A stretch of DNA of 43,043 bases, from the NCBI RefSeq assembly GCF_016427505.1, contig NZ_JAELXS010000013.1:1-43043 (forward strand). Direction: 5' to 3'. The DNA comes from Sphingomonas mollis. GTDB lineage: Bacteria; Pseudomonadota; Alphaproteobacteria; Sphingomonadales; Sphingomonadaceae. Both the position numbers and the translations under genes were made by a program. Shown one piece after another: positions 31,839 to 39,757 of this stretch. The notes under the pieces are model-generated. The model ran no database searches and was not told the origin of the DNA. It saw only the letters and a list, made by a program, of their open reading frames with translations. The stretch's first letter is position 1. Every line of letters starts with the position of its first letter.

Positions 31839-32003
31839 CTAATCGCTGTGGATCAAATCCAGCAGCATCATCCGATGGAAGTCGAGCAGCTGACGATGCG
31901 CGTTCGCCGCCTGTTCTGAGCAGTATCCCAACAGCCAGCGCATTTCCTGCTGGCATCGCCGCTCGTGGTAGGCTTGCAGATCTGTCAGTTCGTTGATCAA
32001 CAT
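31839..32003 (-). CDS. Small helical protein, 54 aa
   Basis: ATG 32003 is preceded by AAGGGGGAACAC, a good ribosome binding site. The 54 residues form one or two amphipathic helices rich in Glu, Arg, Gln, His and Leu (LTDLQAYHERRCQQEMRWLL, then RQLLDFHRMMLLDLI), with no signal peptide. I do not recognise the family. The frame most visible here (31822-32154, minus) is in another register and has no ribosome binding site, so the short frame is preferred. It is the first of three small genes on this strand, 106 bases upstream of the acidic 53-aa gene. Confidence 0.55.
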   Translation of the reverse strand: MLINELTDLQAYHERRCQQEMRWLLGYCSEQAANAHRQLLDFHRMMLLDLIHSD

Positions 32004-32180
32004 GTGTTCCCCCTTTCGGTGCGCTGCAAAGCTGGAAGGACAGGGTTAACACGTTGTGAACAAACCAATTCGGACCGCGGCCCGAAACTCCCTTCGTCAG
32101 TCTCGGCCTCTCTGCAAGCCGGAACGTGACAGGCGCGTGTTGCTTTTCGGGCAAAGCGATTAGCGTCCGTCAGAATCGAC

Positions 32181-32240
32181 ATGAACGAACGGCAAAAATT
32201 GAGACGCGGATAGAGCGCTTCGAATGACCGGAAGTGGGTC
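32181..32240 (+). repeat. 60-bp dispersed repeat, copy 5
   Basis: Starts ATGAACGAACGGCAAAAATT and ends CGAATGACCGGAAGTGGGTC, with the same 60-base span. It ends three bases before the stop codon of the truncated DUF190-like frame (minus strand), so its insertion or presence may mark where that gene was cut. Confidence 0.6.
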
Positions 32241-32243
32241 TTC

Positions 32244-32375
32244 TCAGCTGCAAATCAGCTCGCGATAGGGCGGCTTTGCCCCACAGAAGCGACGCGAGCC
32301 GATCTTGTCAGACGGCTTCCGATAGATGCGCAGCATCCCGACTTCGCGGTGCTGGACAGTGAAACGATCGGGCAT
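32244..32375 (-). pseudogene. Truncated DUF190-like protein after the CLC gene
   Basis: A 43-residue frame starting 26 bases after the CLC stop codon. Its second half, MLRIYRKPSDKIGSRRFCG then AKPPYRELI, resembles the first strand and helix of DUF190 proteins, where a longer domain of about 100 residues would follow. Here a TGA (32246-32244) ends it, right next to repeat copy 5. DUF190 genes are often neighbours of ion-transport genes, including fluoride exporters, as far as I recall. The match is short, so it could also be an unrelated small protein. Confidence 0.4.
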
Positions 32376-32401
32376 GGCAGGGCTTTCGACAGGAAGAATA
32401 A

Positions 32402-33760
32402 TCAGGCGCGCGTGCGCCGGCCAGAAGCGCGGTGCGTGCGGGCATCGCGCAGGGTCGCGTCGGGTTCGAGGTATGCAGCAGGCGCCTTTGGCACGGCGAC
32501 GCGCTGCGACAGATAGATGCCGTTGTGGCCTGAGCAGAGATAGGCGACGAAGCACGCGACTGCGATCGGCACGGCATAGGTCGCGCCAAACAGCTCGATT
32601 CCCTTGAAGGTGCAGGCAAGCGGCGTGTTGGCCGCGCCCGCGAACAGCGCGAAGAAGCCGATCGCTGCGAATACTCCCGTCGGGACTCCGAACATGGGCG
32701 CGAGCGCATTGCCGAACGCCGCGCCAATGAAGAACAGCGGCGTCACCTCTCCGCCCTTGAAGCCAGCGCTCAGGGTAACGACGGTAAAGAGCAGCTTCAG
32801 CGCCCAGCTCCACGGGTGCGTATCGGGGCCGAAAAAGCTGGCAATGGTCAGGTCGCCCGGTGTTGCCGCCAGCGTGCCCAGACCGAGATAGTCTCGCGTG
32901 CCAAATAGCCAGACCAGCGCGATCACGGCCAAACCACCGATAGCGGGTCGTAGTGGGCCATAGGGTATCACGCGCTTCAGCCATCCGCCGAGCGCATGGT
33001 TGGCCTCTGCAAAGGCCAGCCCGACCAATCCGAATACGACGCCCGCGACGCCGGCTTTGGCGACGAGCAACGCGTCGATCGGCACCATCGCATCGACATG
33101 GTAGGCGCCGTGATGAATGCCCCAGGCAAGACAGGTCCAGTCACCCACCAGTGCCGCGACCAGGCACGGTACTAGCGCGCGATACTCGACCCGGCCGATC
33201 GCCAGCACCTCCAGCGCGAAGACCGCGCCCGCAATCGGCGTCCCGAACACCGCGCCGAACCCCGCCGCAATCCCGGTCATCAGCAGGATGCGCGTCGCTT
33301 CCGCATCCAGCTTGAGGGCGCGCCCGAACCCGCTGGCGAGACTGCCGCCCAATTGCACGGCGGTGCCTTCACGCCCCGCCGATCCCCCGAACAGGTGCGT
33401 CACGACCGTGCCGAAGAAGATGAGCGGGGCCATGCGCAGCGGCACACCGCCCCCCGGCTCGTGGATTTGCTCGACGATGAGGTTGTTGCCGCCTTCGACC
33501 GATCGCCCCGTCAGATGGTAGAGCAGTCCGACCACGAACCCGCCGATCGGCAGCAGGTAGAGCAGCCAGGGAAAGGCAAAGCGAAGCCGGGTTACGGCAT
33601 CGAGGCTCCACAAGAAGGCCGCGCAGAGCGTTCCCACCGCTGCAGCCATCGGGACCAAAATCAACGTCCACCGCAGCACCGACATGGCATGGGTGCGGCG
33701 ATCGCGAAAGAACGCTGCCATGTTGAACTGGTTGTAGAAATTGCGAAACGTCGCGCGCAC
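32402..33760 (-). CDS. CLC-family transporter, probable fluoride/proton antiporter (CLC-F type)
   Basis: A 452-residue inner-membrane CLC protein with ten or more hydrophobic helices. The gating-glutamate motif is GREGT at 129-133, where chloride-type CLCs have GREGP; other family stretches are [40 protein letters not shown] and [18 protein letters not shown] 33760 is preceded by AAGGAGGAATC, an ideal ribosome binding site. A fluoride riboswitch ends 28 bases upstream, so expression should rise with intracellular fluoride and the natural substrate is most likely fluoride. The Pro-to-Thr change agrees with what I remember of the CLC-F branch, but selectivity is not proven by sequence. Confidence 0.88.
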   Translation of the reverse strand: MRATFRNFYNQFNMAAFFRDRRTHAMSVLRWTLILVPMAAAVGTLCAAFLWSLDAVTRLRFAFPWLLYLLPIGGFVVGLLYHLTGRSVEGGNNLIVEQIHEPGGGVPLRMAPLIFFGTVVTHLFGGSAGREGTAVQLGGSLASGFGRALKLDAEATRILLMTGIAAGFGAVFGTPIAGAVFALEVLAIGRVEYRALVPCLVAALVGDWTCLAWGIHHGAYHVDAMVPIDALLVAKAGVAGVVFGLVGLAFAEANHALGGWLKRVIPYGPLRPAIGGLAVIALVWLFGTRDYLGLGTLAATPGDLTIASFFGPDTHPWSWALKLLFTVVTLSAGFKGGEVTPLFFIGAAFGNALAPMFGVPTGVFAAIGFFALFAGAANTPLACTFKGIELFGATYAVPIAVACFVAYLCSGHNGIYLSQRVAVPKAPAAYLEPDATLRDARTHRASGRRTRA

Positions 33761-33788
33761 GATTCCTCCTTGCTGCCTTGCGGCGCCT

Positions 33789-33851
33789 GGTAGGAATCAT
33801 CGACCCTTGCGAGGGCGGTTCGGCCAAATGGCCCGGCGGAAATCCATCGCC
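33789..33851 (-). ncRNA. Fluoride riboswitch (crcB motif)
   Basis: Read on the minus strand, the conserved parts appear in order: GGCGATGGATTTCCGCC, an extra stem-loop, AACCGCCCTCGCAAGGG, then TGATGATTCCTACC. This matches the consensus GGNGATGG...CGCC...AACCGCC...TGATGACTCCTAC, including the pseudoknot-forming segments and the stem CCCTCGCAAGGG. It lies directly upstream of a CLC transporter gene, the second most common partner of this RNA after crcB. Fluoride binding should turn the gene on. Confidence 0.88.
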
Positions 33852-34008
33852 GTGCCCGAGCATATGCTGTCCGACGGCGACTTGGTCAACCAACGGCAGG
33901 GTTACGATAAGACCATTGTTTTGGTGAAGACCGATAAGATGGCTTCACGCATGGAATAAAGCCCGACGAGCGTCGTCTACGTTTTCGAGACTGATCCGCA
34001 GGAGGCTT

Positions 34009-34392
34009 ATGCGTAGACGAAATTGGACGTTCGGTCTGATGGCTACGGCCCTACTCACCGGCGCAGCCGCGGCCGCCCCCGCCAATGGCTACGCCAGCAT
34101 GGTGTCTGCCGCGATGGACCGGATGATGGCGGGCATGATGGTCAAGCCGTCCGGCGACGACGACCGCGACTTCGTCGCGATGATGCTTCCGCACCATCAG
34201 GGCGCCATCGATATGGCGGTGGCCGAGCTGCGCTACGGCCATAACGAGCAGCTCAAGCGCATCGCGCAGGAGATCATCATCGATCAGCAGCAGGAGATCG
34301 CCGCCATGAAGCTGGCGATCGGTCAGCCGCTACCCCCTTCGACGCCAGCCCCAACGCAGGGCGGCGACCACCATAGCCATATGGAGCACTGA
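34009..34392 (+). CDS. Exported DUF305-family protein
   Basis: A 127-residue protein with a signal peptide (MRRRNWTFGLMATALLTGAA, AAA cleavage). The DUF305 four-helix fold is clear: FVAMMLPHHQGAIDMAVAEL, then LKRIAQEIIIDQQQEIAAMK. The HHQ and Met-rich helices (MDRMMAGMM) and the His-rich tail (GGDHHSHMEH) suggest metal contact, as for DUF305 proteins linked to copper handling, but this is inferred. ATG 34009 follows CAGGAGGCTT. It opens a four-gene operon; the next ATG is one base after its stop. Likely periplasmic. Confidence 0.88.
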   Translation: MRRRNWTFGLMATALLTGAAAAAPANGYASMVSAAMDRMMAGMMVKPSGDDDRDFVAMMLPHHQGAIDMAVAELRYGHNEQLKRIAQEIIIDQQQEIAAMKLAIGQPLPPSTPAPTQGGDHHSHMEH

Positions 34393-34393
34393 C

Positions 34394-35833
34394 ATGATCC
34401 GGACCTTCCTGCGCTCGGCCGCCTTGCTGATGAGCGCCGCACCGGGCATTGCCATGGCCCAGCAGGCGCCGTGGAACGCCAGGGACGTGCCTGTCAGCCA
34501 CCGCGACCGCGTCTATGCATCCGAACAATTCTCCAACACGGTGTCGGTGACGGACCCGGCCGACAACCGGCTGCTCGGCGTCATCAAGCTCGGCGATCCG
34601 CAGCCGATGAACTTCTCGCCACTCTACAAGGGGCAGGTGTTGGTTCACGGCCTTGGCTTCTCACCGGACGGGAAGACCCTCGCGGTCGTGTCGATCGGAT
34701 CGAACGCCGTGTCGTGGATCGACACCGCCACCAACACCGTCAAGCACACGACCTATGTCGGGCGTAGCCCACACGAGGCGTTCTTTACACCGGACGGCAA
34801 GGAGGTCTGGGTCACCGTCCGCGGCGAGGACTATATCGCTGTGCTCGACCCTACGACGTACAAGGAAACGGGGCGCATCAAGACGCCCGGTGGTCCGGGT
34901 ATGACGATCTTCTCGCCCGATGGCCGATACGGCTATGTCTGTTCCTCGTTCAATCCGGTGCTGGCCGTGTTCGATGTCGCAACCCACGCGCAGGTCGGAC
35001 AGGTGGCACAGCCAAGCCCGTTCTGCCCCAACATCGCCGCGACGCCGGACGGCAAGCAGGGGTGGTTCACGCTGAAGGACATCGGCAAGACGGTCGCGTT
35101 CGATGCCAAGCCGCCCTTTGCGATCCTCAAGGTGCTGGATACCGGGCCGATCACCAATCACGTCAACTTCGCCCGCACAGCCAGCGGGCAGTTCGCCTAT
35201 GTGACGGTCGGCGGGGAGAATGCGGTTAAGGTGTTCCGCACGTCCGATTTCGCGCCCGTCGCCACCATCCCGGTCGGCAAGATGCCGCACGGCGTTTGGC
35301 CATCGGGCGACGGCCGGCGCATCTATGTCGGGCTGGAGAATGCCGATGAACTCGCCGCGATCGACACCGCCGGCAACAAGGTCGTTGCCACCGTGCCGGT
35401 CGGACAGGCACCGCAGGCGATCGCTTATGTGCCGAACGCTGTCCCGACAGGCCCCGGCACCGACAATCTCCAACCGCTTGGTACTGCAGGCAAGGCGGTG
35501 CATCTGAACATGGGGCCGGTTGGCGGTAATGCTGCGGCAAGCAGCATTACCCTCTTCGACCAGGGCATCATTCAGGTCGTGCAGAGTGCCGTTACCGGTT
35601 TGCAGCCCAAGAAGCCTTACATGCTCGTGCTGACCGCCAACGCGGACGGCAGCGGTGCGGTAGAGCCGCTTGCTAACTTCATGAGCAACCCGGCAGGTGC
35701 GGCGATCGTCAACGCATCGGGGCCGATCCGGCAGATCGTTCAGGGCAGCACCGCGGCGCCCCGGCGCTTTCTGGCGGTCGCGGAGGTGGTGAACGGCGCG
35801 CCGGGTCGCATCGTGCAGGTGCAGCGCGACTGA
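34394..35833 (+). CDS. Exported YncE-like beta-propeller protein
   Basis: A 479-residue protein with a signal peptide (MIRTFLRSAALLMSAAPGIA, MAQ). At least six propeller repeats of the YncE/YVTN type follow: VYASEQFSNTVSVTDPADNR, VLVHGLGFSPDGKTLAVVSI, SPHEAFFTPDGKEVWVTVRG, GPGMTIFSPDGRYGYVCSSF, MPHGVWPSGDGRRIYVGLEN. The last 100 residues are a separate beta domain (NMGPVGGNAAASSITLFDQG, VTGLQPKKPYMLVLTANADG). Such propellers act in the periplasm, often binding a protein, DNA or metal; no catalytic site is evident. It is cotranscribed with DUF305 and with the downstream sigma/anti-sigma genes, so it may deliver the signal to that pair. Confidence 0.87.
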   Translation: MIRTFLRSAALLMSAAPGIAMAQQAPWNARDVPVSHRDRVYASEQFSNTVSVTDPADNRLLGVIKLGDPQPMNFSPLYKGQVLVHGLGFSPDGKTLAVVSIGSNAVSWIDTATNTVKHTTYVGRSPHEAFFTPDGKEVWVTVRGEDYIAVLDPTTYKETGRIKTPGGPGMTIFSPDGRYGYVCSSFNPVLAVFDVATHAQVGQVAQPSPFCPNIAATPDGKQGWFTLKDIGKTVAFDAKPPFAILKVLDTGPITNHVNFARTASGQFAYVTVGGENAVKVFRTSDFAPVATIPVGKMPHGVWPSGDGRRIYVGLENADELAAIDTAGNKVVATVPVGQAPQAIAYVPNAVPTGPGTDNLQPLGTAGKAVHLNMGPVGGNAAASSITLFDQGIIQVVQSAVTGLQPKKPYMLVLTANADGSGAVEPLANFMSNPAGAAIVNASGPIRQIVQGSTAAPRRFLAVAEVVNGAPGRIVQVQRD

Positions 35834-35834
35834 G

Positions 35835-36344
35835 ATGGACCCGCTTGTCGCCGCGATCGAGCCACTGATCCCCGGTCTGCGCCGCTATGCCCGGTCGTGG
35901 TTGCGCGATCCGGCGATGGCGGACGACGTGGTGCAGGATTGCCTCGAACGCGCGGTCGGGCGCTGGCGGCAACGACGCGGGGCGGAGGTCCGCCCCTGGG
36001 TCTATGCGATCCTGCATAATCTCTTGGTCGATCATAAGCGGCAGCATGTCCGGCGAGGTACGGCGGTTCCGCTCCACCTCGTGGACGAGCTCGCGCTCGG
36101 CCGCCCGGCCGATCAGGACGCAGGCCTGCACCACCGAGACCTGTTGCGCGCACTTGATGCGTTGCCCGAGGAGCAGCGAACGGTGCTGCTCCTCGTCTCG
36201 GTCGAGGGCCTGCCCTATGCGGAGGTCGCGGCCGTCGTCGGCGTGCCGCTGGGCACGGTGATGTCGCGCGTATCGCGGGGGCGCGACCGTCTGGCGATAC
36301 TCCTCCGGGAGGGTGAACGGCCGCGATTAAGGAGCGTGCAATGA
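35835..36344 (+). CDS. ECF-family RNA polymerase sigma factor
   Basis: A 169-residue sigma-70 of the extracytoplasmic-function type. Region 2 is about residues 10-80 (LRRYARSWLRDPAMADDVVQ, DCLERAVGRW, RPWVYAILHNLLVDHKRQ) and region 4 about 100-155 (LDALPEEQRTVLLLVSVEGL, PYAEVAAVVGVPLGTVMSRV, SRGRDRL). It directs transcription of its own regulon when released by the anti-sigma factor. The ATG at 35835 is one base after the previous stop, and the stop overlaps the anti-sigma start by four bases. ECF factors normally drive their own operon, so the promoter before 34009 is the first place to look for its target motif. Confidence 0.92.
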   Translation: MDPLVAAIEPLIPGLRRYARSWLRDPAMADDVVQDCLERAVGRWRQRRGAEVRPWVYAILHNLLVDHKRQHVRRGTAVPLHLVDELALGRPADQDAGLHHRDLLRALDALPEEQRTVLLLVSVEGLPYAEVAAVVGVPLGTVMSRVSRGRDRLAILLREGERPRLRSVQ

Positions 36345-37111
36345 CCAGCCCGATCGGAGAGGACGATCTGGCCGCGTGGATCGATGGCAGGCTGTCGCCC
36401 GAGCGGCGGTGCCTGGTCGACGCCTACCTTGACGGCCTGCCGGACTTGCATGCCCGTTTGCGGGAGCAGGCGGAGCAGGCGCGAGCCCTTGCATCGCTGT
36501 TCGCTCCCATCGCGGATGAACCGATCCCGGCGACGATGCGCGTCGCAGCCATCAGGGGACGGCAACGCCAACCGCGTTGGCAACTCGCCATCGCTGCGTC
36601 GCTTCTGCTGGCGGTCGGGTTTGGCGGGGGCTGGTCGAGCGCGCGGTGGAGCGGCGAACCCCGCGCGGGCATCGCGGCGCTGGCCAACGAGGCGAGTGAC
36701 AATTTCCGTGTCTATGCCGCCGACCGGATACGACCGGCGGAAATCGGCCCCGACCAGCGCGCCATGCTGATCCGGTGGACCTCCGCCCGACTGGGTGAGC
36801 GCGTGACCATCCCGGACCTCAGCACAGCCGGTTACCGCTATGGCGGGGGGCGATTGGTCGCGACGCCTCACGGCCCTGCGGCACTGCTCCTCTATGATGG
36901 ACCGCAAGCGTCGAAGCTTGCGGTGCTGACGAGGCCTATGCAGATCGACAAGACCGCAAGCATGACCAGCACGTCCAGCGGGACCATGGGCCGGGTCACA
37001 TGGGCGGTCGACGGGATCGGCTATAGTGTGGTGGGCGAGCGCCCCGCGGCCGAGCTGCATCCGATCGCCGATGAAGTCCGGCGCCAGGCAGATGCCGCGC
37101 TTGTGTCCTGA
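36341..37111 (+). CDS. Membrane anti-sigma factor
   Basis: A 256-residue protein fitting the COG5662 type. A cytoplasmic N-terminal part (EDDLAAWIDGRLSPERRCLV, about 7-70) would hold the sigma factor; the Cys/His zinc motif of ZAS anti-sigmas is absent. One membrane helix (about 80-98: QLAIAASLLLAVGFGGGW) is followed by a periplasmic domain (about 100-256) that probably receives the signal (VYAADRIRPAEIGPDQRAM, YRYGGGRLVATPHGPAALLL). The ATG overlaps the sigma stop (ATGA), so the two are produced in a fixed ratio. It converges on the MgtC-like gene, 51 bases away. Confidence 0.86.
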   Translation: MTSPIGEDDLAAWIDGRLSPERRCLVDAYLDGLPDLHARLREQAEQARALASLFAPIADEPIPATMRVAAIRGRQRQPRWQLAIAASLLLAVGFGGGWSSARWSGEPRAGIAALANEASDNFRVYAADRIRPAEIGPDQRAMLIRWTSARLGERVTIPDLSTAGYRYGGGRLVATPHGPAALLLYDGPQASKLAVLTRPMQIDKTASMTSTSSGTMGRVTWAVDGIGYSVVGERPAAELHPIADEVRRQADAALVS

Positions 37112-37162
37112 TAGCGCCTTGCCGCTTCCCGGCGCCGACAGGCACCGGGCGGGCCAGCGCGA

Positions 37163-37675
37163 TCACGGCTTGCGTTCGGCGTCCTTCCTGTCGACCTCGG
37201 CCGGCGTCAGGCGGGCCCGCTCGCGAATGCGACGTTCGAGCGGAGCGCCCACGAACAGTACGAGCATCGCAAGGCTCAACCCGCCGATGATGAGCGGCCA
37301 CACCGCCAACCCTGCTGCCGCGCCGATCGTGGCCGTGACCCAGATGCACGCGGCGGTCGCCAGCCCATGCACTTCCTGACCCTGGCCGACCCGCAGCACC
37401 GCGCCGGCACCGATGAAGCCGACGCCGGACAGAATGCCCTGCATCGCCCGCCCTGCGGCGTCGGCGTTCACGTTCGGCAAGCCACTATGCACGATTGCCT
37501 GCACGGCGATGCAGCTTGCCAGTCCGACGAGGCCCAGCGTCCGCAAGCCCATGATCTGCCGGTTCTCGCGCGAGCGTTCCCAGCCGAGCACCATCCCGGC
37601 CGCGGTCGCCACCACCAGTCGCCCGATCGCATCGATCCAGAAGCCGATGTCCGATGCCGCTGACGCTTCGATCAT
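37163..37675 (-). CDS. MgtC/SapB-family membrane protein
   Basis: A 170-residue inner-membrane protein. It starts at ATG 37675, whose codon overlaps the stop of the upstream oxidase gene (ATGA). The conserved MgtC stretches are GRLVVATAAGMVLGWERSRE, LRTLGLVGLASCI, AMQGILSGVGFIGAGAVLR and VHGLATAACIWVTATIGAAA; four or five membrane helices are expected. It lacks the longer C-terminal ACT-like domain of Salmonella MgtC. Family members act in magnesium stress and acid or membrane-energy control. Coupling to a sulfite-oxidase-type gene is unusual; a link to acid stress caused by sulfite is only a guess. Confidence 0.88.
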   Translation of the reverse strand: MIEASAASDIGFWIDAIGRLVVATAAGMVLGWERSRENRQIMGLRTLGLVGLASCIAVQAIVHSGLPNVNADAAGRAMQGILSGVGFIGAGAVLRVGQGQEVHGLATAACIWVTATIGAAAGLAVWPLIIGGLSLAMLVLFVGAPLERRIRERARLTPAEVDRKDAERKP

Positions 37676-38739
37676 TCGACCAGCACGTGGACGTGATGCC
37701 AGGCGGTGCACAGATAGCCGGCGAAGTTCCACATCGTGTCCGGCCGTTCCGGCTGTCCCTGTCCGGTCTCGTCGAAGGCGCGCACGACAAGGTGCTGGCG
37801 CCCTTTGGCAAGCGTGGCGTCGAGGGTCCAGCGCCGCCAACCCCAGTGCGTCTCCGGATCATCGGCGAACGTCGCCTGTTGCCAGTCGCGGCCACCGTTC
37901 ACCGACACTTCGACCCGAGAGACGCGGCGATCATAGGCGATGGCATAACCCTCGATCCGCACCTCCCCGGCCGGGAGGCTTTCGCCAGCGCCGGGCGCGC
38001 AGATCGCGGCGTTGAGCGGCATGGCATTGATGGTCAGACCCTGGCTCCAGTCGACGGTGTCGCTCGTCACGTCGGCGGGAAAGAGCTTGTAGTCGTGCGC
38101 CTGGATCGGTGCGTCGGATGGCGTGTCGCGCACCTCGATCCGTGTCAGCCATTTGGCGCTTCGCACCCCGGCATAGCCCGGCACCACCATGCGGAGCGGT
38201 GCGCCGTGTTCGGGCGTCAGCGGCTCGCCGTTAATCGCCCAGGCAATGAGGACGTCGGGTTGCCGAGCCTTGTCCATGGCGATCGAAACCCCGAACAATG
38301 CTTTTTCGCCTTCCACGTCCACCTCGTCCGCGCCGGTGAACGCCACGAACAGGTCGGACGCATCCGGCGCACCGACGGCATCCAGCACGTCGGACAGTCG
38401 TACGCCGGTCCACTGCGCATTGCCGATCGCGCCCACATCCCACGGGTCGCCGGACGTTTTGGCGACCTGCTGAAGATCCGTGCGCCGGTTGCCGGCGCAC
38501 TGGAGAACCGCCGTTACCGTGCGCGTGGCAAACGCGCTCTTCAGCTCCTCCACTGAGAAGGAGCGTCTCGCCATGCCCGTCCCGCTGACCTCGATCCGGT
38601 GATCGGCAGGCAGATCAGGCACCGAACCATGGCTGCGCACGTAGAACAGCGCCTGCGGCGTCAGGAACTGCTCGATCAGCGCGCCGGGCGTCGGCTCGGC
38701 GTTGTAGGGATCGGTTTTGCGCTCGATCATCTCAGTCAT
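37672..38739 (-). CDS. Molybdopterin-dependent sulfite-oxidase-family enzyme (no export signal)
   Basis: A 355-residue enzyme of the sulfite oxidase fold. The Mo-binding Cys is C81 in AVLQCAGNRR; the Moco pocket continues with WDVGAIGNAQWTGVRLSDVL, and the dimerisation domain (about 235-340) contains YAIAYDRRVSRVEVSVNGGR, DWQQATF and HWGWRRWTL. Unlike the second copy (41001) it has no Tat signal and no haem domain, so it should be cytoplasmic and needs a separate electron acceptor. The substrate may be sulfite or another small S- or N-oxide. ATG 38739; a second ATG at codon 4 is possible. It is divergent from the LysR gene and coupled to the MgtC-like gene. Confidence 0.87.
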   Translation of the reverse strand: MTEMIERKTDPYNAEPTPGALIEQFLTPQALFYVRSHGSVPDLPADHRIEVSGTGMARRSFSVEELKSAFATRTVTAVLQCAGNRRTDLQQVAKTSGDPWDVGAIGNAQWTGVRLSDVLDAVGAPDASDLFVAFTGADEVDVEGEKALFGVSIAMDKARQPDVLIAWAINGEPLTPEHGAPLRMVVPGYAGVRSAKWLTRIEVRDTPSDAPIQAHDYKLFPADVTSDTVDWSQGLTINAMPLNAAICAPGAGESLPAGEVRIEGYAIAYDRRVSRVEVSVNGGRDWQQATFADDPETHWGWRRWTLDATLAKGRQHLVVRAFDETGQGQPERPDTMWNFAGYLCTAWHHVHVLVE

Positions 38740-38884
38740 GGACTATCAAACGCAGCGAGCGTGCGAACCGCTGCAGCCTTAGATACAATCGCAGACGAAG
38801 GATTACCGATCGTTCCGATATCCAGATTGAAATAAACAGATCAAACGGTTGGTCGTATCGATCGGTTTGCGCGATATAAGCTGC
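38740..38884. promoter_or_regulatory. Divergent control region of the sulfite genes
   Basis: A 145-base, relatively AT-rich gap between the cytoplasmic oxidase gene and the LysR gene. It has several GATCG-centred near-palindromes (CCGATCGTTCC near 38807, TATCGATCGGTT near 38858), the type of site a LysR protein might bind to control both directions. I cannot place -35/-10 boxes securely. Confidence 0.35.
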
Positions 38885-39757
38885 ATGACCCTGGAGCAGC
38901 TCAGAATCTTCGTCGGTGTCGCCGAGCGCGAACACGTCACCAAGGCAGCGGAGGTGCTGAACGTCACGCAGTCCGCTGCCTCCGGCGCGGTCGCGGCCCT
39001 CGAAGCGCGCTACGGAGTTCCTCTTTTTCACCGCGTCGGGCGTGGCATCCAGCTGACCGAAGCAGGCCGAGGCTTTCTGGAGGAAGCGCGCGCGGTGCTG
39101 GGGCGGGCAGCGCATGCGGAGACGATGCTGGCGGACTATGCCGGGCTTGCCCGTGGTTCGTTGCGGATCGTCGCCAGCCAGACGATCGCGAGCTACTGGT
39201 TGCCGGCAAAGCTCGCCGCCTTCCACGAACGCCACCCGCGGATCGCGGTCGAACTGGCGATCGACAACACCGAAGGTGCAGCAACCCAGGTCCTGAGCGG
39301 CGCGGCGGAGCTCGGTTACGTCGAGGGCGAGGTGGACGAACCGGCGCTCGCCCACTGGAATGTCGGGCATGACCCGATGGTGCTGGTCGGCCGCGAGGAC
39401 GCCGGGCGCGTCGACGAGGACTGGCTTCGCGCGGCACGCTGGATCGTCCGCGAGCAGGGTTCGGGCACGCGCTCGACCTTCGAGGACGTACTGCGAACGC
39501 GCGGGTTTGATCCGGCCCAGCTGACGGTAGCGATGACGCTGCCGTCCAACGAGGCGGTGCGCACCGCGGTCGAGGCAGGTGCGGGCGTCGCCGTATTGTC
39601 GCGATTGGTCGTCGCACGCGCGCTCAAAGCCGGCGATCTGGTCGAGCTGCCGCTCGGGCTGCCCGACCGCGCCTTTCACGCGCTGCGCCACAAGGAGCGC
39701 TATCGCACCCGCGCGGCCGACGCGCTGACGGACCTCATCAAGGAGCAGGTCGCATGA
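38885..39757 (+). CDS. LysR-family regulator, probably of sulfite genes
   Basis: A 290-residue LysR regulator. The HTH is at residues 1-60 (MTLEQLRIFVGVAEREHVTK, AAEVLNVTQSAASGAVAALE, ARYGVPLFHRVGRGIQLTEA) and the substrate-binding domain at about 90-285 (LRIVASQTIASYWLPAKLAA, LPSNEAVRTAVEAGAGVAVL). ATG 38885 is chosen because the HTH begins there; the 12 upstream codons are not conserved-looking. The binding domain resembles CbbR/CysB-like and YeiE-like proteins, the latter known for sulfite tolerance in enterobacteria. It overlaps the TDT exporter gene by four bases, so it is cotranscribed with it, and it sits divergent from the other oxidase gene. Confidence 0.88.
   Translation: MTLEQLRIFVGVAEREHVTKAAEVLNVTQSAASGAVAALEARYGVPLFHRVGRGIQLTEAGRGFLEEARAVLGRAAHAETMLADYAGLARGSLRIVASQTIASYWLPAKLAAFHERHPRIAVELAIDNTEGAATQVLSGAAELGYVEGEVDEPALAHWNVGHDPMVLVGREDAGRVDEDWLRAARWIVREQGSGTRSTFEDVLRTRGFDPAQLTVAMTLPSNEAVRTAVEAGAGVAVLSRLVVARALKAGDLVELPLGLPDRAFHALRHKERYRTRAADALTDLIKEQVA

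Noticed and set aside
32244..32984. 246-codon minus-strand frame overlapping the CLC gene
   Set aside because: Most of it is out-of-frame CLC sequence; only the last 43 codons make sense and are listed separately.
34661..35503. 280-codon minus-strand frame
   Set aside because: Antisense to the clear beta-propeller gene; the product resembles no domain.
38732..39691. 319-codon minus-strand frame
   Set aside because: Antisense to the LysR gene, whose HTH and binding domain are unmistakable.
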